A DNA stretch of 64,000 nucleotides from Caproiciproducens faecalis (GTDB taxonomy: Bacteria; Bacillota; Clostridia; Oscillospirales; Acutalibacteraceae), in NCBI RefSeq assembly GCF_019448085.1, contig NZ_JAGFNZ010000001.1:682001-746000 (forward strand), written 5' to 3'. Shown piece by piece: positions 52,286 through 62,379 of this stretch. The stretch's first letter is position 1. Each line of letters starts with the position of its first letter. The notes beneath the pieces are model-generated. The model searched no databases and was not told the DNA's origin. It worked only from the letters and a program-made list of their open reading frames with translations. A program made the translations under genes and the position numbers.

Positions 52286-52821
52286 AAGATAGTGCTAGAG
52301 TTCCTAATGAATTATGGGTAGAGTCTGGTGTCCGATATTTGCGCTCCAGTAACTTGGAGAATAGTGGAGAAGATAGTGAGTTGTTTATCTCGATTGGTGC
52401 ATATGAAGATTATAAATCAAAGACAGGTGCACCAGAGCGCGGTGATGTATTGTTTAATAGTGGAGGTAATATAGGATTGTCGCTATTAAAGACCGACAAT
52501 GCGCCAGTTTATGTACAAGGTGGAGCAATTTTATATGCTCGTACATCACAATCAAAAGAAGTAGATGGAGGCTATCTTAATGTATATTTTAGTACACCTC
52601 GGATGGGAAAATATATAGATATTTCATCGGCAGGTGGAACGATAAAACATTTCACTTTGAAACCTGCAAATGAGGCACCATTTATATTCCCTGATATAAA
52701 TGAGCAAAGGAAAATTAGTGAATTTTTTGTACAGTTAGACAACCTTATTACTCTTCAACAGCAGAAGTTGGATAAATTGCAGAACATTAAGTACGCATTG
52801 CTGGATAAAATGTTTGTTTAA
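52189..52821 (+). CDS. hsdS: HsdS specificity subunit, C-terminal half
   Basis: A 210-residue frame starting at ATG 52189 (MFPKDGADVPEIRFKGF), which is the exact continuation of the first half after the one-base slip. It contains the second target-recognition domain (AWKLRKLGELVQIKDSA...SNLENSGED) and the second conserved helix (ISEFFVQLDNLITLQQQKLD). No good ribosome site precedes the ATG, so it depends on frameshifting, coupling, or phase variation of the A tract. Confidence 0.82.
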   Translation: MFPKDGADVPEIRFKGFTDAWKLRKLGELVQIKDSARVPNELWVESGVRYLRSSNLENSGEDSELFISIGAYEDYKSKTGAPERGDVLFNSGGNIGLSLLKTDNAPVYVQGGAILYARTSQSKEVDGGYLNVYFSTPRMGKYIDISSAGGTIKHFTLKPANEAPFIFPDINEQRKISEFFVQLDNLITLQQQKLDKLQNIKYALLDKMFV

Positions 52822-52836
52822 ATCAGGAGGCAGAGT

Positions 52837-55611
52837 ATGACATTCAATAACGAAGCCGGTTTTGAGCATGCTCTTATCAGCCTGCTTTTTGAAAAGGGCT
52901 GGGAGCCCGAAGTATTAAAGTATAAAACAGAAGAGGATTTGCTCCGAAACTGGGCCGAAATTCTCTTTGAAAACAACCGTGATGTCGATCGCCTAAACGA
53001 CGCTCCGCTGACGGATGGGGAAATGCAGCAGATTATCGAACAGCTCAATCGTCTGCGTACGCCCCTGAAACTGAACGGCTTTATCAATGGAAAAACGGTC
53101 TCGATCAAGCGCGACAATCCCAACGATACGCTGCACATGGGCAAGGAAGTCAGCCTGAAAATCTATGACCGTCAGGAAATCGCCGCCGGGCAAAGCCGCT
53201 ACCAGATTGCAGAGCAGCCGATTTTTTACGCGAAATCCGCTATGCTAAATGACCGCCGGGGCGACTTTATGCTCCTTATCAACGGGATGCCCGTTATACA
53301 TGTTGAACTGAAAAAGAGCGGCGTCTCTGTCAGCCAAGCCTGCAATCAGATTGAAAAATATGCCCATGAGGGTGTGTTCACTGGGCTTTTTTCTCTGGTT
53401 CAGGTATTTGTCGCCATGGAGCCGGAAGAGACGGTTTACTTTGCCAACCTCGGACCGGACGAAAAATTCAACAAGGACTACTATTTCCATTGGGCTGATT
53501 TCAACAACGAGCCGATGAATGACTGGCGCGATATCGCCTCCAATTTGATTTCTATTCCGATGGCTCATCAATTGATTGGCTTTTATACCGTTGCAGATGA
53601 TACCGACGGCGTTTTGAAGGTCATGAGGAGCTATCAATATTATGCTGCCAGCGCCATTTCCGACCGCGTTGCGCGTATCAAATGGGGCGAAGGCGATATT
53701 CACGGAGGCTATATCTGGCATACGACTGGCTCCGGCAAAACCATGACCAGTTTTAAATCCGCGCAGTTAATTGCCGATTCAAAAGATGCAGATAAGGTCG
53801 TTTTTTTGATGGACCGTGTGGAGCTCGGTACTCAGTCCTTACAGGATTATCGGGGTTTTGCAGACGATTCGGATTCCGTGCAGGCAACGGAAGACACTAA
53901 TGTTCTTATTGCTAAGTTGAAAAGCGATGATCCGGCCAATACGCTGATTGTAACTTCCATTCAGAAGATGAGCCGAATCAAAGAAGAAAGTCCCGTTAAT
54001 GGGCACGATATTGCGTTGATCAATGACAAGCGCATCGTTTTCATAATTGATGAGGCGCATCGCTCTGTCTTTGGAGAAATGTTGCGGATAATCAAAGAGA
54101 CATTCCCATCTGCTGTTTTCTTTGGATTTACCGGTACTCCGATTCAGGTGGAAAACCAGAAAAAAATGAGCACTACTTCGGATGTGTTTGGAAACGAACT
54201 GCATCGATATAGTATTTCCGATGGCATTCGCGACAAGAATGTTTTGGGATTCGATCCATATCAGGTCCTCACCTATAAGGATATCGACCTGAGAAAGGCT
54301 GTGGCGCTGGAAAAGGCAAAGGCTGCAAACGAAGCGGAAGCTTTAGCAGACCCAAAGAAGAGAGAAATTTATTATTACTATCTCGATCATACCAAAGTTC
54401 CTATGGCCGGGTATAAGCAGGATGACGGGAAATACATCAAAGGCATTGAAGATTATATCCCCACTTCCCAATATGAACAGGAGAAGCATCAGCAGGCCGT
54501 CATGAAGGATATTCTTGATAACTGGACCATGTTAAGCCATGGCAGCAGATTCCATGCACTTTTTGCCACGAGCAGCATTCCGGAAGCAATTGATTATTAT
54601 CGGTTGTTCAAAGCGCAGAACACCGGGCTGAAGGTCACAGCACTGTTTGACCCAAGCATTGACAACAACGGTAAAGGAATTATAAAAGAAGACGCTATCA
54701 TTGAAATCGTAAAAGACTACAACCATCGCTATGACCAAAATTTCAAGATGGAAACCTATGCTGGCTTTAAAAAAGACATTGCCTTGCGGCTGGCTCATAA
54801 AAGGCCCTATCTGGCAATTGAAAATACGTCTGACCAGCAAATCGATCTTCTGATTGTAGTGGATCAGATGCTTACCGGCTTTGATTCAAAATGGATTAAC
54901 ACTTTATATGTGGACAAGGTTTTTGTTTATGAAAAGCTGATACAGGCTTTTTCAAGGACCAACCGTCTATATGGCCCTGAAAAGCCATTTGGGACAATTC
55001 GTTATTATCGCTATCCCTATTCCATGAAGCGGAACATCGAAGAAGCATTTAAAATGTATTCGGGTGACAAACCTCTTGGCCTGTTTGCCGACAAACTGGA
55101 ACAGAACCTGAACAAAATGAATTCCATCTTCGATGAAATCGCAATGTTGTTCAAGTCTGCTGGAGTTGAAAACTTTGAAAAGCTTCCTGCTGAAAAATCA
55201 GAAAAGTCCAAGTTTGCTAAGCTATTCAAAGGCTTTAACGCGTATCTGGAAGCGGCAAAAATACAGGGATTCACTTGGGAAAAGCTCTCGTATCCATTTA
55301 CGCAGGACAATGGGACAAAAACGAGCGTTGATCTCCATCTGGATGAAACGACCTATCTAATTTTGGCGCTCCGCTATAAAGAACTTTTTGAAAATTCCGG
55401 AGTTGGGCCTATCGACGAAGTGCCTTATGAAATTGATACATACCTTACCGAAATCAATACCGGTGTAATCGATGCCGATTACATGAACTCCCGCTTCACA
55501 AAGTACCTCAAAATGCTACAATCGGGAGAAGAATCCGAAGAGGTACTTGATGACTTGCACAAGTCGTTTGCAACATTGACACAAGAAGAGCAGAAATACG
55601 CCAATCTATAG
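52837..55611 (+). CDS. hsdR: Type I restriction endonuclease HsdR, C-terminally truncated
   Basis: Restriction and translocation subunit of an EcoR124-like type I system. It has 924 residues where about 1030 are expected. The N-terminal PD-(D/E)xK nuclease is visible as GDFMLLINGMPVIHVELKKS near 148, Walker A HTTGSGKTMTSF near 296, IIDEAHRSVFG near 403, and helicase motif QAFSRTNRLYG near 700. It stops right after TLTQEEQKYANL where homologues continue with the domain that contacts the methylase. The stop lies in antisense sequence of the truncated hexosaminidase gene, so a rearrangement cut it. Restriction activity is doubtful. Confidence 0.92.
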   Translation: MTFNNEAGFEHALISLLFEKGWEPEVLKYKTEEDLLRNWAEILFENNRDVDRLNDAPLTDGEMQQIIEQLNRLRTPLKLNGFINGKTVSIKRDNPNDTLHMGKEVSLKIYDRQEIAAGQSRYQIAEQPIFYAKSAMLNDRRGDFMLLINGMPVIHVELKKSGVSVSQACNQIEKYAHEGVFTGLFSLVQVFVAMEPEETVYFANLGPDEKFNKDYYFHWADFNNEPMNDWRDIASNLISIPMAHQLIGFYTVADDTDGVLKVMRSYQYYAASAISDRVARIKWGEGDIHGGYIWHTTGSGKTMTSFKSAQLIADSKDADKVVFLMDRVELGTQSLQDYRGFADDSDSVQATEDTNVLIAKLKSDDPANTLIVTSIQKMSRIKEESPVNGHDIALINDKRIVFIIDEAHRSVFGEMLRIIKETFPSAVFFGFTGTPIQVENQKKMSTTSDVFGNELHRYSISDGIRDKNVLGFDPYQVLTYKDIDLRKAVALEKAKAANEAEALADPKKREIYYYYLDHTKVPMAGYKQDDGKYIKGIEDYIPTSQYEQEKHQQAVMKDILDNWTMLSHGSRFHALFATSSIPEAIDYYRLFKAQNTGLKVTALFDPSIDNNGKGIIKEDAIIEIVKDYNHRYDQNFKMETYAGFKKDIALRLAHKRPYLAIENTSDQQIDLLIVVDQMLTGFDSKWINTLYVDKVFVYEKLIQAFSRTNRLYGPEKPFGTIRYYRYPYSMKRNIEEAFKMYSGDKPLGLFADKLEQNLNKMNSIFDEIAMLFKSAGVENFEKLPAEKSEKSKFAKLFKGFNAYLEAAKIQGFTWEKLSYPFTQDNGTKTSVDLHLDETTYLILALRYKELFENSGVGPIDEVPYEIDTYLTEINTGVIDADYMNSRFTKYLKMLQSGEESEEVLDDLHKSFATLTQEEQKYANL

Positions 55612-56669
55612 TCTTTAATCGCATCCATCGAAAGATCGTCTGTCATAATGATTCCTGTGAAGTTCAGTTCATTCCTTAAAATCTGATGCACCACGGGTGA
55701 AAGCGAGGCAGGGACATCCTTTTCCATACAATTGACGATCGTATGTGCAACCAAAATACTTTCCGCACCCGCGTTTATTCCGTCCTCAAACGGAATAAAA
55801 TCACTGTTTGCGAATGAGCTGTAAGGGCGGTTGTCGATAGCAATGCCGGTATGTGTATTCTTATTGTTTCCATATCCGGGAAAGTGTTTAAGAGTAGAAG
55901 AAAGTCCAGATTCCTGCATGGCATCTACCACCGTTGCGACATATTTTCCGGTCGCCGCCGCTGGCTGACCAAACGCCCTCGAATAGATATAATCGCGTGG
56001 GTTTAGTGATACATCTGAATCGGGAGCAAGGTTCAAATTAAGTCCCAGTTTATTTAAAAGAGCAGCTTTGTTCAAAGTATCCGAGCGTATTGCAGAAAGG
56101 CCCCCATGTGCGTAAACCTGTTGAGGCGACTGAAATTTTTTAATCGAAAGCTTTGGGTTGCTGCTGATTCGAACTACAGTTCCGCCCTCTTCATCGACCG
56201 CCGTCAGCATAGGAATATCTGATGTGCTTTGATATAACTTAATAGTCGATATAACCTGCTCTGCCGTTTTGTTTTTAAAATCCTGCTCAAACAGGATGTA
56301 TCCTCCCAAGTGATATTTCTTAATACTTGTAGCAGCACTTTGCGAAGGGCAGCGCGCTAAAATCATCTGGCCGATTTTTTGCTCGAGAGTCATCGTGGAA
56401 AGCTTTGAATACGCTTTCGTATAATATTTAGAGAAAATCCCGTTGTCATTCCATCCGTCCGGAATGTTTTCGGCAGAATTGTCACTGGCGCCTGAATCCG
56501 GTCCTGGAGTAATATTCGAAGCCGAACTTTGAGGCTTGCCTTGGGAAACAGTGCTGCCAATTTCAGAAGTTATTCTGTCCTTAAAGCAGATTAAAATTGT
56601 TGCCCCTAATCCAAAGACGAAAAGGACTATTAAAAACGTCAAAGTAAATTTTTTCATATACAATATCAT
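55479..56669 (-). CDS. Truncated GH3 beta-N-acetylhexosaminidase (NagZ-like)
   Basis: A glycoside hydrolase family 3 enzyme of peptidoglycan recycling, membrane-anchored (hydrophobic segment near residues 8-25). Family motifs: QMILARCPSQ, TAVDEEGGTVVRIS, STLKHFPGYGNNKNTHTG with the catalytic His, and GIIMTDDLSMDAI with the Asp nucleophile. After MDAIKDY (about 55612) homology stops and 40-odd residues of antisense hsdR follow. About 60-70 residues of the normal C-terminus are absent. Start could be 56669 or the ATG at 56657. Host gene broken at the island's right edge; activity uncertain. Confidence 0.85.
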   Translation of the reverse strand: MILYMKKFTLTFLIVLFVFGLGATILICFKDRITSEIGSTVSQGKPQSSASNITPGPDSGASDNSAENIPDGWNDNGIFSKYYTKAYSKLSTMTLEQKIGQMILARCPSQSAATSIKKYHLGGYILFEQDFKNKTAEQVISTIKLYQSTSDIPMLTAVDEEGGTVVRISSNPKLSIKKFQSPQQVYAHGGLSAIRSDTLNKAALLNKLGLNLNLAPDSDVSLNPRDYIYSRAFGQPAAATGKYVATVVDAMQESGLSSTLKHFPGYGNNKNTHTGIAIDNRPYSSFANSDFIPFEDGINAGAESILVAHTIVNCMEKDVPASLSPVVHQILRNELNFTGIIMTDDLSMDAIKDYRLAYFCSSCVNVANDLCKSSSTSSDSSPDCSILRYFVKREFM

Positions 56670-56852
56670 TCCAAATCAGGCTTTAATAATATGTTTACTC
56701 ATATTATAGCGATTGAAAAGTTGATTAGCAACTGTACTGTCAGATATAGGCTATTGTTTGCTTCAGTTCCTAAAGAGTCTTTTATAAGGACTGGATGAAT
56801 CAAAGGCCGTGACGATCTTATCAGGGCCGCTGTTTGGATAGCAAATAAAAAT

Positions 56853-56910
56853 AAAAAGAAAGACTGTGGCAGTGTCAATTCAAATTGAGCTGCAGCAGTC
56901 TTTCTTTTTT
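56853..56910 (-). terminator. Terminator of araR (minus strand)
   Basis: Long stem AAAAAGAAAGACTG...CAGTCTTTCTTTTT with an inner GGCAG/CTGC extension. Flanked by A/T runs on both sides, so it may work bidirectionally. Confidence 0.82.
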
Positions 56911-56963
56911 GCTATTTTTCAGTGGCGGAAACGCCGTATCAGGGAACAAGTACTTGTTAACAT

Positions 56964-58007
56964 TCATTCCCATGAAAGAACAGTGCTTTTTTCCGTATCG
57001 CCGTTCATAAGGCCAATCAGCTTTTTGGTTGCCTGCAGGCCAAGTATCTCCTTCGGATGCTGCAAAGAATAAAAATCCAGATTGCACTGCTGCGGAGATA
57101 TAGTTCCATCGAAAGAACGAAGAGCCGTAATTTTCTTATTTTGAAAGTTAATCAGTTCAAACGCCTGCAAAGTAATTTCATCATTATAGCATACGACTGC
57201 CGTACATTCTTCCGGCAGGCAGGACTGGGAAAGCTGCTGACTAATTCCGAATTTCGTCTCTGTGTTAAACCAAAGAACATGTTCGTCGTTTACCGGAATA
57301 TGATTGTTGACTAAAGCGTCCATGTAACCGGAAAAACGACGCATACCCTGTATATCGTCACTTTTGAAAATACCCCCGATAGAGGTATGGCCTTTTCGAA
57401 TTAAATCGGATGTGAGTTCGTAGCCACCTTGATAATCATCCGTTACAACATAAAGAATGTTGCTATGCTTTGTTTCCAGGAGCTGAGGATAATAACCGTT
57501 GAAAAAGACCAAGGGGATGTTGCTGTCTGCAAGCGAACGATAGAAAGTCAGATTCGGATTTGGAAGCGCGGTTTTGGTTCCTTCCACGATAACTCCGTCG
57601 ACATCATGAGCTGAAATATTCTCCAAAATATCATGTTCTTTCGCAATACTGTTGTTCGTGGCTTTCAGCAGGATGGAATAACCGGCTGAAGTTGACGTGG
57701 TTTCAATCCCGCGAAGGATGGACGGAAATATATAAGTGCTGATATAGGTAGTAATAACAGCAATACGCATTGTTTTTTTAAGCGGCAGCGCAGAATCGGA
57801 TATAAAGGAACCGCTGCCCTGAACTTTGTAGATAATCTTGTCTGACTCAAGTTTGGCGAGCGCCTGACGAACAGTTTGCCTGCTGCATCCATATTCATTG
57901 GCAAAATCCAGTTCTGTTGGCAGTTTATCCCCAACAGAATAGTCCCCATTTTTAATCCGGTCAGTAATGGTATTATAAAGTTGTACGTACTTATTCTTCG
58001 AACTCAT
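56964..58007 (-). CDS. araR: AraR-type arabinose repressor
   Basis: A 347-residue repressor with a GntR-type winged helix at the N-terminus (KLPTELDFANEYGCSRQTVR, QALAKLESDKIIYKVQGSGS) and a LacI-type sugar-binding domain (MRIAVITTYISTYIFPSILR, DGVIVEGTKTALPNPNL, EECTAVVCYNDEITLQAFEL). This GntR/LacI chimera is diagnostic of AraR. It is divergent from araA and would repress the operon until L-arabinose binds. ATG 58007 is preferred to GTG 58016. A sequence close to AraR boxes lies inside its own first codons (near 57982). Confidence 0.93.
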   Translation of the reverse strand: MSSKNKYVQLYNTITDRIKNGDYSVGDKLPTELDFANEYGCSRQTVRQALAKLESDKIIYKVQGSGSFISDSALPLKKTMRIAVITTYISTYIFPSILRGIETTSTSAGYSILLKATNNSIAKEHDILENISAHDVDGVIVEGTKTALPNPNLTFYRSLADSNIPLVFFNGYYPQLLETKHSNILYVVTDDYQGGYELTSDLIRKGHTSIGGIFKSDDIQGMRRFSGYMDALVNNHIPVNDEHVLWFNTETKFGISQQLSQSCLPEECTAVVCYNDEITLQAFELINFQNKKITALRSFDGTISPQQCNLDFYSLQHPKEILGLQATKKLIGLMNGDTEKSTVLSWE

Positions 58008-58089
58008 TGCGGTCACACTGTCTTTCTATCTCTTATGAATTACATTATAGTCCTAATATCCTTAAAATACAATACGCAAAGCAAAAACG

Positions 58090-58101
58090 TACAAATTTGT
58101 A
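58090..58101. promoter_or_regulatory. Candidate AraR operator
   Basis: TACAAATTTGTA is a perfect 12-base palindrome between araR and araA, and GTACAAAT within it resembles the half-site of Bacillus AraR boxes as remembered. Assignment is inferred from position and symmetry. Confidence 0.55.
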
Positions 58102-58140
58102 TTATTGATTATTTTTTACAATACATATTTAAAAATTGTG

Positions 58141-58201
58141 TATAATTTTGTAGCTTATCCATTGTAATATGCGATAAACTTATAATTTGCACTATAATTT
58201 G
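58141..58201 (+). promoter_or_regulatory. araA promoter region with three TATAAT boxes
   Basis: TATAATTT occurs at 58141, 58181 and 58193; each offers a perfect -10 box. -35 elements are weak, as expected for a regulated promoter. Which one is used cannot be told from sequence alone. Confidence 0.5.
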
Positions 58202-58293
58202 TATTGCATTTTACTTATTCTCATGCTAATCTTAAGCTACAAACACAAGCTACTATCAAAGTAAACAATAAAAAATTATTTGAGGTGAAGAAT

Positions 58294-59769
58294 ATGAAAG
58301 AAACGACCGAAAGGTCATTCTGGTTTGTGGTTGGATCCCAATCATTGTACGGACAAATTGTTTTGGATACAGTATCACAAAGAGCAGAAGAAATGGCCGG
58401 GGAAATGTCGAAGTGCCTACCGTTCCCTTTGGTTTATAAGGGAACGGTGAAAAGTTCTGCAGAGGCAACACAGCTGGCGAAAGAAGCAAACTGGGATGAC
58501 AGTTGCTGCGGCGTCGTTACCTGGTGCCACACTTTTAGTCCAAGCAAAATGTGGATTGAGGGTCTTCATCTATTACAGAAACCTTACTGCCATTTTGCTA
58601 CACAGTATAACCGGTCCATTCCCAACGATGAAATTGATATGGATTTCATGAATCTCAACCAAGCGGCGCACGGCGACCGTGAGCACGGATTTATCGGTGC
58701 GAGAATGCGCCTGGCGCGCAAGGTCATCATGGGTTATTGGAAAGATGAAAGACCTTTAGATGAGCTTGGCACGTGGATGCGCGCCGCTGTTGGGTACAAG
58801 GCCAGCAGAGAACTGAAGGTGATGCGCTTTGGAGACAACATGCGCGAAGTTGCGGTTACAGAGGGCGACAAGGTCGAAGCGCAAATCAAATTCGGGTGGC
58901 AGGTCAACACTTGGCCGGTTGGCGCGTTGGTGGAAGAAATAAATCGCGTTAGCGAAACCGATGTTGACGAGAAAATGGCAGAATACGCCGAGCGCTATGA
59001 AATGGCCACCGAGAATATCGACGCGGTACGGTATCAGGCCAGAGAAGAAGTTGCCATGCAGCGCATATTCGACCGGGAAGGCATGCACGCCTTCAGCAAT
59101 ACATTTGAAGACCTTTACGGTATGAAGCAGCTGCCCGGACTTGCCAGCCAAAACCTGATGGCCAACGGTTACGGCTACGGCGGAGAAGGTGACTGGAAAG
59201 TCAGCGCGATGACTTATATTGTCAAAGCGATGACCAAAGGGTTGAGCGGCGGCACGGCATTTATGGAGGACTATACATATAACCTGGAACAAGGCAGAGA
59301 GTATTCCCTCGGTGCTCATATGCTGGAAGTCTGCCCGTCGGTTGCGGCGCAAAAACCGCGGATTGAAGTACACCCGTTGGGAATCGGAGATCGCGAGCCG
59401 CCTGCCCGCCTGGTGTTTGAGGGGCATCCCGGCAAAGCCATCGTGATGACACTTATTGATATGGGCGGCAGATTCCGCCTCATCATTCAGGATATTGAAT
59501 GTATAAAACCGCCTTTCGATATGCCGAATCTTCCGGTAGCCCGCGTTATGTGGAAAGCACAGCCCGATTTATGCACCGGCGCGAAGCTTTGGATTATGGC
59601 GGGCGGAGCGCACCACAGCGTTCTAAGCTATGATGCAACCGTCGAGATGATGACGGACTGGGCGGAAATGAACGAAATTGAAGTCGTACACATCACAGAA
59701 GGATCGACGGCCGAAGGGCTAAAACAGCAGCTGTTCCTCAATGACCTCGCATGGAGGCTGAAATGCTAG
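58294..59769 (+). CDS. araA: L-arabinose isomerase
   Basis: Converts L-arabinose to L-ribulose, using Mn2+. 491 residues, normal length. Metal and catalytic residues fit the family: Glu in [10 protein letters not shown], Glu in [12 protein letters not shown], His in IEVHPLG and His in GGAHHSVLS. Signature [11 protein letters not shown] at the start. ATG 58294 with GAGGTGAAG just upstream; the in-frame opening before it has no ribosome site. First gene of araA-araD-araB, controlled by AraR. Confidence 0.97.
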   Translation: MKETTERSFWFVVGSQSLYGQIVLDTVSQRAEEMAGEMSKCLPFPLVYKGTVKSSAEATQLAKEANWDDSCCGVVTWCHTFSPSKMWIEGLHLLQKPYCHFATQYNRSIPNDEIDMDFMNLNQAAHGDREHGFIGARMRLARKVIMGYWKDERPLDELGTWMRAAVGYKASRELKVMRFGDNMREVAVTEGDKVEAQIKFGWQVNTWPVGALVEEINRVSETDVDEKMAEYAERYEMATENIDAVRYQAREEVAMQRIFDREGMHAFSNTFEDLYGMKQLPGLASQNLMANGYGYGGEGDWKVSAMTYIVKAMTKGLSGGTAFMEDYTYNLEQGREYSLGAHMLEVCPSVAAQKPRIEVHPLGIGDREPPARLVFEGHPGKAIVMTLIDMGGRFRLIIQDIECIKPPFDMPNLPVARVMWKAQPDLCTGAKLWIMAGGAHHSVLSYDATVEMMTDWAEMNEIEVVHITEGSTAEGLKQQLFLNDLAWRLKC

Positions 59770-60476
59770 AAGAATTGAAAAAGAGGGTTTGCAGCGCGAA
59801 TCTCCTTCTCCAAAAATATGGTCTTGTCACATTCACATGGGGTAACGTCAGCGGAATCGACAGAGAGTCGGGCCATATTGTGATTAAGCCGAGCGGAGTG
59901 GAGTATGAGACGATGAAACCGGAGGATATGGTTGTCGTCAACCTGCGCACCGGTGAAACTGTCGAGGGCAGGTATAAGCCATCGTCGGACACAGACACCC
60001 ATCTGGTACTTTACCGGGAATTTTCTCACATTGGTGGTGTTGTACATACCCACAGCCGGTGGGCAACCACTTTTGCGCAGAGCGGACAGGGCATTCCTCC
60101 GCTTGGAACAACTCACGCCGACTATTTTTACGGTGAAATTCCATGCACAAGAAAGATGACGGCGAATGAAATCGTCGGCAGTTACGAGTTGGAAACCGGC
60201 AAAGTGATTGCGGAAACATTCCGGGAACGCTCATATGATGATATCCCCGCTGTTTTAGTTCACAGCCACGGTCCTTTTGCATGGGGCAGCGATCCGGAAA
60301 ACGCGGTGCACAATGCGGTCGTTCTGGAAGAGGTCGCATGCATGGCATGGCAGAATCTTCTCCGGGACAGCACCCAGCCAGACATGCAGGCGGAGCTGCT
60401 CGATAAACACTACCTCAGAAAACATGGCGAGCATGCTTATTACGGTCAAAGCACGCCGGGGGGGCGTAAATGTTAA
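59763..60476 (+). CDS. araD: L-ribulose-5-phosphate 4-epimerase
   Basis: Makes D-xylulose 5-phosphate from L-ribulose 5-phosphate. A 237-residue class II aldolase-fold enzyme with [26 protein letters not shown], the zinc His pair in [13 protein letters not shown], and [15 protein letters not shown] 59763 follows GGAGG by five bases and overlaps araA by seven bases, so the genes are translationally coupled. Confidence 0.96.
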   Translation: MLEELKKRVCSANLLLQKYGLVTFTWGNVSGIDRESGHIVIKPSGVEYETMKPEDMVVVNLRTGETVEGRYKPSSDTDTHLVLYREFSHIGGVVHTHSRWATTFAQSGQGIPPLGTTHADYFYGEIPCTRKMTANEIVGSYELETGKVIAETFRERSYDDIPAVLVHSHGPFAWGSDPENAVHNAVVLEEVACMAWQNLLRDSTQPDMQAELLDKHYLRKHGEHAYYGQSTPGGRKC

Positions 60477-62083
60477 TGAATGAAATTGATCAGATAAGAC
60501 AAGAACTGGAATGCGGGCAAACCTGCCTTGGAATTGAACTGGGATCCACACGGATTAAAGCAACGCTTATCGACAGCAGTTTTCATACTATTGCCGATGG
60601 AAATCAGGATTGGCAGAACCAGCTTGTAGATGGAATTTGGACATACTCTCTGGACAGCGTTTGGGAGAACCTGCAGAAATGTGTCGCCAGTCTTATGGAA
60701 GACGTATGGAGCAAATATGGAATAAGGCTGAGAAACGTCGGTGCAATTGGCATTTCGGCAATGATGCATGGCTATATGGCTTTCAACAAAAGCGGAGAGC
60801 TGCTGGTTCCTTTTCGCACATGGCGCAACACAATTACCGATGAGGCGGCAAAAAAACTGACCGACCTGTTCAGCTTTAATATACCGCAGAGGTGGTGTAT
60901 TGCCCATCTGTACCAGGCAATGCTGAACGGTGAACCGCATGTTACACAAATCGATTACCTGACAACCCTGGCAGGATATATTCACTGGCAGTTGACAGGC
61001 AGCCGGGTAATTGGAGTTGGGGACGCGAGCGGAATATTCCCGATTGACAGTTCTGCCTGCGATTACAACGCGGGAATGGAGCAGCAATTCAACAGCATTG
61101 CAGCGGAAAAAGGTTATCCGTGGAAGCTGACAGATATTCTGCCCAAAGTGCTGACTGCAGGGCAAGATGCGGGGAAACTTACACAGGCGGGTGCCAACCT
61201 GCTTGATCCGACAGGAACACTTCGGGCGGGTATTCCTTTCTGCCCTCCGGAGGGAGATGCCGGAACGGGTATGGTGGCGACCAACAGCATTAAAAAGCGG
61301 ACAGGCAACGTCAGCGCAGGGACCAGCATTTTTGCCATGGTGGTTTTGGAAAACGCGCTGCAAAAAGTATATCCGGAAATTGACCTTGTCACGACGCCAG
61401 TCGGCGAAGCAGTGGCTATGGTACACTGCAACAACTGCACCAGCGACATTGACGCGTGGGTGAAACTGTTTCTGGAGTTTGCGGCAATTGCAGATGTGCC
61501 AATAAGTAAGCGGCGTGCCTATGATCTTCTTTATAATCAGGCGCTGAAAGGCGACACTGACTGCGGCGGACTGGTTTCATTCAACTATTTTTCAGGCGAG
61601 CCGATAACGGGATTTGATGAAGGCAGGCCGCTCCTTGCAAGGTTCCCGGACGCCGACTGGTCCCTCGCAAACTTTATGCGGGCGCAGCTGTATTCAGCCT
61701 GTGCTACGCTTCGGTTGGGAATGGATATCCTGTTTTCAAAAGAAAATGTCCATATAGAAAGCATTACAGGACACGGTGGATTTTTCAAAACCCAGTGTGT
61801 CGGGCAGCGCATTATGGCTGCAGCGCTTAATACACCGATAACCCTGCTCGAAACGGCGGGAGAGGGCGGCCCTTGGGGAATGGCGGTTTTAGCCGCATTT
61901 TTGCTTAAAAAAAGGAAAGACGAGTCATTAAGCGAATATCTTGATTTCTGTGTTTTTCAAAACAGCGAAAAAAACACGGTTCCGCCCGATACGGAAGAAG
62001 TTAGGGGATTTAATCGGTTTTTGCAGGCGTATAAAAATTGTCTTCCGGTGGAAAAAGAGGCAGTGCTGCGGTTATCCAGGTAA
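60470..62083 (+). CDS. araB: L-ribulokinase (FGGY carbohydrate kinase)
   Basis: Phosphorylates L-ribulose. 537 residues with the N-terminal ATPase fold start [17 protein letters not shown], substrate-side [34 protein letters not shown], and the C-terminal FGGY block [20 protein letters not shown] with [16 protein letters not shown]. Annotated as AraB from its operon; by sequence it belongs to the broad FGGY family. It overlaps araD by seven bases. Confidence 0.9.
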   Translation: MLMNEIDQIRQELECGQTCLGIELGSTRIKATLIDSSFHTIADGNQDWQNQLVDGIWTYSLDSVWENLQKCVASLMEDVWSKYGIRLRNVGAIGISAMMHGYMAFNKSGELLVPFRTWRNTITDEAAKKLTDLFSFNIPQRWCIAHLYQAMLNGEPHVTQIDYLTTLAGYIHWQLTGSRVIGVGDASGIFPIDSSACDYNAGMEQQFNSIAAEKGYPWKLTDILPKVLTAGQDAGKLTQAGANLLDPTGTLRAGIPFCPPEGDAGTGMVATNSIKKRTGNVSAGTSIFAMVVLENALQKVYPEIDLVTTPVGEAVAMVHCNNCTSDIDAWVKLFLEFAAIADVPISKRRAYDLLYNQALKGDTDCGGLVSFNYFSGEPITGFDEGRPLLARFPDADWSLANFMRAQLYSACATLRLGMDILFSKENVHIESITGHGGFFKTQCVGQRIMAAALNTPITLLETAGEGGPWGMAVLAAFLLKKRKDESLSEYLDFCVFQNSEKNTVPPDTEEVRGFNRFLQAYKNCLPVEKEAVLRLSR

Positions 62084-62282
62084 ACATCTCTGTTATACAG
62101 AGAAAACAAAATCATAAGGTTCATCGTGATTTTTCTCCGAAAATAGATTTTGTTAAAACGCCAGCCTGTGTAACCACGGCATAGTACACTGCAGAAACTG
62201 TGCGATCAATATTGACGTATGGGTAAGATTCTTCGGCAAATCCAGCGGATTTTTTTTGCATTAGCTCTGTTCCGTTCTTGCA

Positions 62283-62333
62283 GTAAAGTCAATATGATAA
62301 CGAGGAGGAAATGGTTGCTTATCATGACTTTAC
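62283..62333 (+). promoter_or_regulatory. Strong hairpin in the leader of the hydrolase gene
   Basis: GTAAAGTC plus ATGATAA pairs with TTATCATGACTTTAC: 15 pairs with a three-base bulge. The 18-base loop exposes GAGGAGG and an ATG that opens a 15-codon frame. No T run follows. It could be a leader-peptide or translational control device; the rest of 62084-62379 shows only an imperfect terminator-like stem (62098-62155) after araB. Confidence 0.45.
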
Positions 62334-62379
62334 AATCTGTTCGAGAAAGATAACATAATAAAAGAGGAGAAAGCAAAAA

